A DNA stretch of 16,078 bases from JASEGV01 sp947085285 (GTDB lineage Bacteria > Bacteroidota > Ignavibacteria > UBA10030 > BY39). The notes below the pieces were generated by a model. That model saw only the letters and a list, made by a program, of their open reading frames with translations, searched no databases and had not been told where the DNA came from. Position numbers and translations under genes: made by a program. The DNA lies in assembly GCA_947085285.1 (NCBI GenBank), contig CAMTVZ010000014.1, positions 1 to 16,078 on the forward strand, given 5' to 3'. Shown in pieces: positions 1 through 6,170 of this stretch; position 1 is the stretch's first letter, and each line of letters begins with the position of its first letter.

Positions 1-128
1 GCAGTGGAACAACTTTGATTGAAGCAGAACATAATAATAGAATTGGAATCGGCGTCGAAATTGATAAAAATTATTGTGAATTAGCCAAAAAAAGATTTGA
101 AAAAGAAATTGGTTTGTTCAGTCAATAA
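1..128 (+). CDS. C-terminal end of a beta-class DNA methyltransferase (N6-adenine or N4-cytosine), 5' truncated by the window edge
   Basis: Only the last 41 codons are visible; the frame starts at base 3 and stops at 126-128. They read S-G-T-T-L-I-E-A-E, then G-V-E-I-D, then Y-C-E-L-A-K-K-R-F. This is the C-terminal SAM-binding motif I (F-x-G-S-G-T-T) plus the following acidic strand and helix of the N6_N4_Mtase family. Motif I lying at the extreme C-terminus is the motif order of beta-class amino-methyltransferases such as M.PvuII. The protein would methylate the exocyclic amino group of adenine or cytosine and protect host DNA from the nuclease that starts 15 bp downstream. The target base and recognition site cannot be told because the catalytic (D/N/S)-P-P-(Y/F) motif and target-recognition region lie outside the window. 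Confidence 0.85.
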   Translation, partial: SGTTLIEAEHNNRIGIGVEIDKNYCELAKKRFEKEIGLFSQ

Positions 129-142
129 AAGGAAGAATAATA

Positions 143-862
143 ATGATACAATCATCTGTTTTAGATGATAGTCTAGCTCAAAGTTTACGCTCGACAGAAG
201 GGCAAAGATTAGAGTACATTGTCGAGTATATTTTAAATTATCTGCTTAATAAACACAATATCTATATCACGAAAGGCACAACTGATGGTTTAAAGAAGTT
301 GATTAATGATAGTAATGTTGTTAAACAAATAATTGATTATAATAAATTACCAGTTAAAAGACCATGTGATCAAAAACAATTAGAAGATTATCCTGATACA
401 GATTTATTTGTCCTTTTTAAACAAAATGATGAATGGAAAGTTTTAGGAATTATTAATTGCAAGCTCTCTTTTCATTCTAGGCATACAATGGTTACATTTT
501 GGGGATTAGCAATTAGAATTGGGTCAAACATCAAATATGTTTGTGTTACAGAAGATAAAGAACAATATCAGCCCAAAAGACCACGAAGTGAATTAGGTAA
601 ATCTTGCAAAGATTCTACATCAACGAGACGATTATTAGAAAGTTTTGTTGATAGGATTTATATCATTAAACGCTATGATAAAAATAGTAAAGAATTATAT
701 ATAGATATTGAAAAATTCAAATCCAAAAGTGAAAGGCAAATCTGTTTTGACACTCCAAATTACAAATTTCACACCGAATATTGTGCCAGTGTGCGCCCTT
801 TTGATGATTTAATATCTGATCTTATTAGATGGAAAGAAGACAAAGAGTTAAAACTGTTATAA
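143..862 (+). CDS. Type II restriction endonuclease, PD-(D/E)XK superfamily (putative)
   Basis: This is a 239-residue protein. The start has a good ribosome binding site, AGGAAG at 130-135, 7 bp upstream, inside the 14-bp gap after the methyltransferase stop. A P-D-T-D motif (residues 84-87) is followed about 20 residues later by a hydrophobic strand ending in I-I-N-C-K (103-107) and then L-S-F-H-S-R. A second strand, Y-V-C-V-T-E-D (132-138), follows a helix. This order fits a PD-(D/E)XK nuclease core. The N-terminal helix holds E19, E24 and E28, and a later helix has R-R-L-L-E-S-F-V-D (162-170). The usual acidic residue two before the lysine is asparagine, so the third metal ligand is probably supplied elsewhere, as in the Cfr10I/NgoMIV group that cuts around CCGG. 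The I-x-C-K-x-S-x-x-x-R pattern also resembles BsaWI-like enzymes, but I could not test that. Pairing with the methyltransferase supports a type II restriction-modification system. The gene is visibly more A+T-rich than the housekeeping genes downstream. Confidence 0.7.
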   Translation: MIQSSVLDDSLAQSLRSTEGQRLEYIVEYILNYLLNKHNIYITKGTTDGLKKLINDSNVVKQIIDYNKLPVKRPCDQKQLEDYPDTDLFVLFKQNDEWKVLGIINCKLSFHSRHTMVTFWGLAIRIGSNIKYVCVTEDKEQYQPKRPRSELGKSCKDSTSTRRLLESFVDRIYIIKRYDKNSKELYIDIEKFKSKSERQICFDTPNYKFHTEYCASVRPFDDLISDLIRWKEDKELKLL

Positions 863-909
863 AAATTTATTAAAATGCATAAATAAAAATATAATTTTGA
901 TATTGCGAA

Positions 910-1125
910 ATGAAATCAAACACAAAACATCCTTACACTTTTCTTTCAAAAGACACCATTCGTGAAATTTATGAATGGCATTGCGAAGAAATGAAAATCC
1001 CTTTCGTCGAAAATCAGTTTGAAGATTTTTTAGACTTTTTAGCTATTGATATTTATGATTGGGTAAGTGGTAATATCAAATATTTTGCCACTGACGATTA
1101 CACTAAAAAAGAAAGAACAACCTAA
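910..1125 (+). CDS. Small hypothetical protein next to the restriction-modification genes
   Basis: This 71-residue protein matches no family I recognise. It is acidic overall with a basic C-terminal tail (K-K-E-R near the end) and has no signal peptide or membrane segment. Aromatic and charged residues are mixed as in a small globular helical protein: I-Y-E-W-H-C-E-E-M (residues 20-28), then F-E-D-F-L-D-F-L-A-I-D-I-Y-D-W-V (37-52). It starts 47 bp after the restriction gene on the same strand, with no clear Shine-Dalgarno. It could be a third gene of the same operon. No helix-turn-helix is evident, so it is not an obvious controller (C) protein. That it is coding at all is inferred from amino-acid composition and position. 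Confidence 0.5.
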   Translation: MKSNTKHPYTFLSKDTIREIYEWHCEEMKIPFVENQFEDFLDFLAIDIYDWVSGNIKYFATDDYTKKERTT

Positions 1126-1145
1126 CTGACATTGTTTTTATTGAC

Positions 1146-1345
1146 TCATCTTCTCAGTTTCGTATTAGCGCTCCCTCGAGTCAGCGGGGTTAAAATAATC
1201 CGTTGCAATTTTTCATCCCAAAATATGTTTATCCGAGTCCCGCCTTTAATTCCGAACCTCTTCTTCAATAGTGCGGGTATTATAAATCTTCCATCTCAAT
1301 CAAACTTTAAATACACCGACTTGGCATTATCGTGCAAGAAAGCAT
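1146..1345 (-). pseudogene. Decayed AbrB/MazE-fold antitoxin gene
   Basis: On the minus strand, codons from 1295 down to the stop at 1146-1148 encode D-G-R-F-I-I-P-A-L-L-K-K-R-F-G-I-K-G-G-T-R-I-N-I, then I-I-L-T-P-L-T-R. This is the SpoVT/AbrB swapped-hairpin DNA-binding domain, aligning along its length with the intact antitoxin at 1815-2087 (K-G-Q-I-V-I-P-S-K-L-R-T-K-L-G-I...). Immediately upstream in the same frame is TGA (1296-1298), preceded by an apparent N-terminal strand (S-V-Y-L-K-F-D) with no ATG before the next in-frame stop. The domain is therefore interrupted exactly where its first strand meets the conserved glycine turn. No toxin gene is attached, and the C-terminal toxin-binding tail is very short. 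I read it as the remnant of a second toxin-antitoxin pair or of a duplicated antitoxin. Confidence 0.7.
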
Positions 1346-1426
1346 AATTTTTTTCTAAGAGTATTCATAAATCTTTTCATACACAAATATTTATACTTCT
1401 GCTTGACGATAAAAATAATGGTTCTA

Positions 1427-1834
1427 TTATTTTTTTAACCAAATAATTTTCTTAAGCACTCGTTCTAATGGTTTAAAGTCCATGTCTCCGGTTACAAGAA
1501 CAGCTTTATGTTTTAGTGCAAGAGCAGCACAAAAACTATCGGCTAATGGGATATTGTACTCGGCTTTCAGCAAAGCCGCATCTTCGGCTAAATCACAATC
1601 AACATCAACTACTTTTAACGTGCTTTCACTTTCTAATTGTTTTGCCGCCGCAATCCCTGCTTTGCCTTGAATCTGGTTTACTTTATACAACACCTCTCCC
1701 CAATTAACGACACTAATCAATACATCTTTTTTTTCGTCTGCCCCTTTAGCAATTATATCTTCAACAACCGCAGCATTATGTTCGTCGAACAAAAGTGCCA
1801 AAACTGCAGAACTGTCAAGAACCGTGTTTACCAA
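1427..1834 (-). CDS. vapC: VapC-like PIN-domain ribonuclease toxin
   Basis: This is the toxin of a type II toxin-antitoxin pair. PIN-domain VapC proteins are Mg2+-dependent endoribonucleases that cleave tRNA or rRNA when freed from the antitoxin. Numbered from the chosen TTG start (1832-1834), the 135-residue protein has the four acidic PIN residues: D7 in V-L-D-S-S-A, E47 in W-G-E-V, D99 in P-L-A-D-S-F and D117 in T-G-D-M-D-F. Family length is usually 125-145. The ATG at 1876 would add 14 charged residues (M-L-T-G-K-L-I-K-R-E-R...) before the first strand. TTG gives the family-typical beginning and sits about 7 nt after a strong Shine-Dalgarno (GAGAGGGG, within 1840-1850 on the minus strand). 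With that start it overlaps the antitoxin gene by 20 bp, as expected for translational coupling. The substrate RNA is unknown. Confidence 0.88.
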   Translation of the reverse strand: MVNTVLDSSAVLALLFDEHNAAVVEDIIAKGADEKKDVLISVVNWGEVLYKVNQIQGKAGIAAAKQLESESTLKVVDVDCDLAEDAALLKAEYNIPLADSFCAALALKHKAVLVTGDMDFKPLERVLKKIIWLKK

Positions 1835-2087
1835 GTTTTTGCCCCTCTCTCTTTTTATCAGCTTCCCTGTCAGCATACAATTGCTCAGTTGCGGGTTTTT
1901 GCCCCGGCTTTAGTTTAAGAATCCCACGAAATTTTTTTATAGATTCTTTAGTTATCGGCTTCAATATTATTTGTTTATTTTCTTCGTCATACACTATTTT
2001 AATTCGCGTACCCTCATTTATACCTAACTTGGTGCGCAGCTTAGAAGGTATCACTATTTGGCCTTTTGTCGTTGCTGTTGTTTCCAT
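1815..2087 (-). CDS. vapB: AbrB-fold antitoxin (VapB-type)
   Basis: A 90-residue protein with an N-terminal SpoVT/AbrB swapped-hairpin domain at about residues 3-48: T-T-K-G-Q-I-V-I-P-S-K-L-R, then L-G-I-N-E-G-T-R-I-K-I, then I-I-L-K-P-I. A basic, helical C-terminal tail follows (L-Y-A-D-R-E-A-D-K-K-R-E-G), of the kind that wraps around and blocks PIN toxins. The DNA-binding half would dimerise on the promoter upstream and repress the operon, the usual autoregulation in vapBC loci. The gene comes first in the operon and overlaps the toxin start. The antitoxin belongs to the AbrB-type rather than the Phd- or RHH-type VapB class. Confidence 0.88.
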   Translation of the reverse strand: METTATTKGQIVIPSKLRTKLGINEGTRIKIVYDEENKQIILKPITKESIKKFRGILKLKPGQKPATEQLYADREADKKREGQKLGKHGS

Positions 2088-2116
2088 TTTATTATCCTTA
2101 TCTTATTTCTGGTAGG

Positions 2117-2145
2117 AATATAACACATCTATAAATGTAAGTCAA
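2117..2145 (-). promoter_or_regulatory. Sigma-70-like promoter of the toxin-antitoxin operon
   Basis: On the minus strand a -35 box TTGACT (2140-2145) is separated by exactly 17 bp from a -10 box TATATT (2117-2122), 29 bp before the antitoxin ATG. Both boxes are one mismatch or so from the E. coli-type consensus, unlike the TANNTTTG promoters of Bacteroidia. An 8-bp direct repeat, TAAGATAA on the minus strand, lies on each side (2098-2105 and 2153-2160) and could be the antitoxin operator. That last point is a guess from position. Confidence 0.65.
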
Positions 2146-2276
2146 ATATTGTTTATCTTACTTTAATATTTTATCTCCCATATTTGATTTAGGCTACCGT
2201 TATCCAATCTACTATAATGTGTAATATCACTTATTATTTTTTGATATTCCTAACAGTATAAACGACCATAAACGAG

Positions 2277-2301
2277 AGAGACGACTCGGCGAGTCGTCTC
2301 T
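2277..2301. repeat. Perfect 11-bp inverted repeat, possible trxA terminator or dispersed palindrome
   Basis: AGAGACGACTC (2277-2287), a 3-nt loop, then the exact reverse complement (2291-2301). It lies 9 bp beyond the trxA stop codon and is the only strong hairpin in the 223-bp gap between trxA and the toxin-antitoxin operon. No long T-run follows on the minus strand, so intrinsic termination would be weak. The TAGAGACG...CGTCTCTA style resembles short palindromes that are dispersed in many copies in some genomes. The rest of the gap (2146-2276) is A+T-rich with no gene seen. Confidence 0.7.
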
Positions 2302-2309
2302 ACACTGAT

Positions 2310-2633
2310 TTATCCTAAATGCTGTGTAATCTTCTCGACTAACTTCCCTTTCTGAACTGCACCTACAATTTGTTCGGCAACCTGCCCACCTTTTATTATC
2401 AACAGGGTAGGAATGCTCCGTATTCCATATTGCATTGCTGTTTTGGGATTTGAATCAACATCGAGCTTGCACACTTTTAACTTACCGTCGTATTCTCTTG
2501 CTATCTCATCGATTGTAGGTGCAATCATTTTACATGGTCCACACCAGACTGCCCAAAAATCAATCAATACAGGTTTATCTGAATTTAATACTTCGGCTTG
2601 AAAATTTGAATCTGTTACTTCAATTGGTTTCAT
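2310..2633 (-). CDS. trxA: Thioredoxin
   Basis: This 107-residue protein spans the whole classical thioredoxin fold. The redox motif W-C-G-P-C is at residues 30-34 and the cis-proline of S-I-P-T is residue 75. The buried aspartate of V-L-I-D-F-W is at residue 25. It reduces disulfides of cytoplasmic proteins such as ribonucleotide reductase and peroxiredoxins and is itself recycled by thioredoxin reductase. No signal peptide is present, so it acts in the cytoplasm. The start has AAGGA 5-6 nt upstream. It lies 19 bp after the dnaE stop on the same strand, which suggests cotranscription as the last gene of the operon. Confidence 0.95.
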   Translation of the reverse strand: MKPIEVTDSNFQAEVLNSDKPVLIDFWAVWCGPCKMIAPTIDEIAREYDGKLKVCKLDVDSNPKTAMQYGIRSIPTLLIIKGGQVAEQIVGAVQKGKLVEKITQHLG

Positions 2634-2652
2634 ATATTTTCCTTTTTTTATT

Positions 2653-5600
2653 TTATTGTAAATTTACATTTTCGTTTCCAAGTAATTTTTTGAGTTTTCC
2701 AATTAATTGGTCGGATGGATTCACACGATATTTACCATCGAGCTGAAATAGTTTAGTTTTATTTTCTTCAATACCAATCACCTCAACAATTGGTAAGCAT
2801 TTACCTTTATAATTTTCTAAAATATTTTTTAATTTACCGATTGTATCGACATCGGCTGCATTACTGTCGATTTTTATAATTACCCTTTTAGCAAAACGTT
2901 CGCGCACTTTTTCGATTGGAATAAACTCGTCAGCAATGATTTTTAATTTTTCTCCCGCTGTATCCGATTTCCCGATAATCATGAGCATTGCATCTTGAGT
3001 TAGAATATTTGAATATTTTTCATAAGTTCTTGCAAACACTACAACTTCGCCTCTTCCGGAAAAATCTTCTAAATCAAGAAAAGCCATTGTGTTTCCGTTA
3101 CGGTCGATTTTCTTTTTAATTTCAGTAACAATACCACACGCCCTGACGATTGAGCCATTTTTAATTTTTTCTTGCGCATTGAATTTAACGGTTGAAAACG
3201 CTTTGATGTCTATTTCATATTTTTTCAGTGGATGCCCCGATATATAAAATCCTAAAACCTTTTTTTCGTTCGCCAGCAGTTCGTGCTGCGACCAAGGTTC
3301 GGTGGCTACTAATTGAGGATATTCTGAAGTTTCTTCTTGAACTATTCCACTTCCAAATAAATTCGATTGACCGAGTGAATTCTCGGAATGTTTTTTCTGT
3401 CCGAATTGAATAGCACGTTCTATACTCGCAAATATTTCGGCTCGGTGACCACCGAGCGAATCTAACGCACCACCGAGAGTTAATCCTTCGAGAGCTTTCT
3501 TGTTGAGTGATTTCAAATCGACACGCGAGCACAATTCGAACAGGTTCGAGAATTTTTTATCCTTTCGGGCTTTAATAATATTTTCAACGGCTGCAACTCC
3601 AACATTTTTTATGGCGCTTAAACCGAACCTGATTCCTTTTTTTGTAATTGAAAAATCTACCCCACTCTCGTTCACATCCGGGGGTAAAACATTTAAGCCG
3701 AGGCGATTAGCTTCTTCAATAAGTTCGACGATGTAATCTGTATTCCCAATTTCAGCCGACATTGCCGAGGTCATAAATTCAGCCGGATAGTAAACTTTAA
3801 GATAGGCAGTTTGATAAGCTAACACAGCATAAACAACGCTATGCGATTTATTGAAGCCGTACTTAGCAAATTTCTTTATCATTTCGAAAATATCTTCGGC
3901 TAATTTTTTTTGAATGCCTTGCGAAACAGCTCCATCGATGAATTCGCCTTTCTGTTTTGCCATTAGCTCTTCATCTTTTTTGCCCATAGCGCGCCGCATT
4001 GTATCGGCTTTGATAAGGGATAATCCGGCAATCTCGCTTGCAATTCGCATTACCTGCTCCTGATAAACTATCACCCCGTAAGTCTCTTTCAAAATTGGCT
4101 CTAATTTCGGATGTAAATATTGAATCTTTTTAGTCCCTTTTTTACAACTTATGAAATCGTCAATCATTTCCATCGGACCTGGACGATATAGTGCATTCAT
4201 CGCAACGAGCTCGTTTATGGAAGTGGGTTTCAGTTTAATGAGCGATTCGCGCATTCCAGATGATTCAAATTGAAATATACCTGTTGTGTGCCCCTTCTGA
4301 AATATCTCAAAAACTTTTTGATCGTCTTCAGGAATATTGTTGATGTCGATATCAACACCGTGATTTTTTTTGATAAGCTTTAATGCGTTTTCAATAACCT
4401 TCAGTGTACGCAGACCCAAGAAATCCATCTTTAACAAACCGACAGTTTCTAAATCGTTCATGTAATATTGAGTCATCGGTTTGGTTTGTGGTGTAGCATA
4501 AAGTGGTACGTAGTCGGTAATATCGCCAGGCGCAATCACAACTCCCGATGCGTGCATCGAGGCATTGCGGTTCATTCCTTCTAAAACGCGTGATATTTCT
4601 ATTAGTTCTTTTATCTTGGGGTCTTTACTATCTCTCACAGTTTTCAACTCAGGTACTGTATTCAGTGCCTTATCTAATTCAAATACTTTTCCCTGTTCCG
4701 AAGGAATTAATTTTGTTATCGATTCTATAACACTTAATTCAATCCCTAAAACTCTGCCAACATCTTTCAGAACAGCGCGTGAGGAGAGTGTTCCGAAAGT
4801 AATAATTTGAGCTACCGAGTTTTCGCCATACTTATCACGAACGTATTGAATAACTAAATCACGCTTATCATCATTAAAGTCGATGTCGATATCGGGCATA
4901 CTTATTCGGTCAGGATTCAGGAAGCGTTCGAAGAGTAAATCGTACTTGAAGGGATCGACATCAATAATACCTAATACATACGAAACCACACTCCCGGCGG
5001 CGCTGCCTCGTCCGGGACCTACCATTATTCCCATTTTTTTTGCCGCATTTATAAAATCCTGTACAACCAAGAAGTAATTCGAATACTTCATCTGTTTGAT
5101 TATGGATAACTCGTGTTTAATGCGGGCTTCAATTTCGGGTGTGATAACTGGATAGCGATTGCTAATTTTTTGGTTAACTATTTTTTCAAGATAATCATCA
5201 TAATTATTTACATCTTCAGGAATTGGATATTTAGGCAAATAAGGTTCATCTGGACGGATATCGAAGTTTTCTATCTTCTCGTTGATCTCCAAAGTTGAAT
5301 TAATTGCTTCGGGATAATCTTCGAAAAGTTTGCACATCTCTTTAGCCGATTTAAAATAGAGCTGATCGGTATTATATTTTAATTTTTTATAATCGTCGCT
5401 TCCTGATGGCGACCCTTCAGGTATCAATAAAAGAACATTGTGAGCGATTGCGTGTTCGGGTTTGATGTAATGAATATCGTTAGTAGCAACTAATTTAATA
5501 TTCAGCTCTTTAGCCAGTTGAGGCATTTTTTGAAGAATTGGCTTTTCTTTTTCTAAGCCGTGGTTCTGAATTTCGAGATAAAAATCGTCTTGAAAAATTT

Positions 5601-6117
5601 CTTTGTAAATTAATGCCGATTTTTTTGCCTCATCATATTTTCCTTCAAGAATATCGTCAGCCACGACTCCAGCTGGACAGGCCGAAAGAGCGACTAAGCC
5701 ATTTGAATATTTTCTTAATAGTTCAAGATCGATGCGTGGCTTATAATAGAATCCTTCCAAGTGTCCATAGGAGGTTAATTTCATCAGGTTGTGGTAACCT
5801 ATAATATTTTTTGCGAGAAGGACGATATGCTGGTAAATTCCCCTCCCCTTACCTTCGTTTTTCTTTTTTTTATCGATTTCCTTTTCGAAGCGAGTTCCCT
5901 TCGGGACTATGTAAAACTCGCATCCAATAATTGGTTTGATTCCGGCAGCAAGGGCCTTTAGAAAAAACTCGACAACCCCGAACATCACGCCGTGATCGGT
6001 TAAGGCAACTGCTGGCATTTTGTTTTCGACTGTGGCTTTGATTAGCGAATCGATTGTTGCTGCACCATCCAGCAAACTGTAATGCGAATGATTATGAAGA
6101 TGTATAAATTGATTCAT
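2653..6117 (-). CDS. dnaE: DNA polymerase III alpha subunit (replicative, DnaE1 type)
   Basis: This 1154-residue protein is the catalytic subunit of the replicative polymerase, close to the E. coli length of 1160. It begins with a PHP domain: H-L-H-N-H-S at residues 6-11, L-T-D-H-G at 39-43, G-C-E-F at 65-68, L-S-A-C-P-A-G at 144-150 and N-D-I-H at 213-216. These metal-ligand positions look intact, so the PHP domain may still be a metal-dependent 3'-5' exonuclease; that is an inference. The polymerase core has G-P-G-R-G-S-A-A-G (367-375), P-D-I-D-I-D-F (408-414) with catalytic D409 and D411, and K-M-D-F-L-G (563-568) with the third aspartate at 565. A helix-hairpin-helix region and a C-terminal OB-fold follow (I-V-R-A-C-G-I-V-T-E, then F-L-D-L-E-D). 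No DnaQ-like exonuclease insertion is present, so it is not PolC. No Shine-Dalgarno is obvious. It lies 53 bp after the aldehyde dehydrogenase gene and 19 bp before trxA. Confidence 0.97.
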   Translation of the reverse strand: MNQFIHLHNHSHYSLLDGAATIDSLIKATVENKMPAVALTDHGVMFGVVEFFLKALAAGIKPIIGCEFYIVPKGTRFEKEIDKKKKNEGKGRGIYQHIVLLAKNIIGYHNLMKLTSYGHLEGFYYKPRIDLELLRKYSNGLVALSACPAGVVADDILEGKYDEAKKSALIYKEIFQDDFYLEIQNHGLEKEKPILQKMPQLAKELNIKLVATNDIHYIKPEHAIAHNVLLLIPEGSPSGSDDYKKLKYNTDQLYFKSAKEMCKLFEDYPEAINSTLEINEKIENFDIRPDEPYLPKYPIPEDVNNYDDYLEKIVNQKISNRYPVITPEIEARIKHELSIIKQMKYSNYFLVVQDFINAAKKMGIMVGPGRGSAAGSVVSYVLGIIDVDPFKYDLLFERFLNPDRISMPDIDIDFNDDKRDLVIQYVRDKYGENSVAQIITFGTLSSRAVLKDVGRVLGIELSVIESITKLIPSEQGKVFELDKALNTVPELKTVRDSKDPKIKELIEISRVLEGMNRNASMHASGVVIAPGDITDYVPLYATPQTKPMTQYYMNDLETVGLLKMDFLGLRTLKVIENALKLIKKNHGVDIDINNIPEDDQKVFEIFQKGHTTGIFQFESSGMRESLIKLKPTSINELVAMNALYRPGPMEMIDDFISCKKGTKKIQYLHPKLEPILKETYGVIVYQEQVMRIASEIAGLSLIKADTMRRAMGKKDEELMAKQKGEFIDGAVSQGIQKKLAEDIFEMIKKFAKYGFNKSHSVVYAVLAYQTAYLKVYYPAEFMTSAMSAEIGNTDYIVELIEEANRLGLNVLPPDVNESGVDFSITKKGIRFGLSAIKNVGVAAVENIIKARKDKKFSNLFELCSRVDLKSLNKKALEGLTLGGALDSLGGHRAEIFASIERAIQFGQKKHSENSLGQSNLFGSGIVQEETSEYPQLVATEPWSQHELLANEKKVLGFYISGHPLKKYEIDIKAFSTVKFNAQEKIKNGSIVRACGIVTEIKKKIDRNGNTMAFLDLEDFSGRGEVVVFARTYEKYSNILTQDAMLMIIGKSDTAGEKLKIIADEFIPIEKVRERFAKRVIIKIDSNAADVDTIGKLKNILENYKGKCLPIVEVIGIEENKTKLFQLDGKYRVNPSDQLIGKLKKLLGNENVNLQ

Positions 6118-6170
6118 TGATATTCAAAATTATCATATTGCAAATTAAAAGCAATATTTGGAAAATTATT

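Noticed and set aside
1132..1347. Plus-strand 71-codon open frame with a hydrophobic start
   Set aside because: It is the antisense of the AbrB-fold remnant; its I-R-V-P-P-L-I-P-N-L string is the same shadow seen opposite the intact antitoxin gene.
1..2145. Integrated mobile element carrying restriction-modification and toxin-antitoxin genes
   Set aside because: Plausible from gene content and A+T richness, but I found no integrase, transposase, tRNA target or direct-repeat ends in the window.
3215..3532. Minus-strand 105-codon open frame within dnaE
   Set aside because: Overlaps the well-supported dnaE frame completely; Arg/Ser-rich out-of-frame translation.
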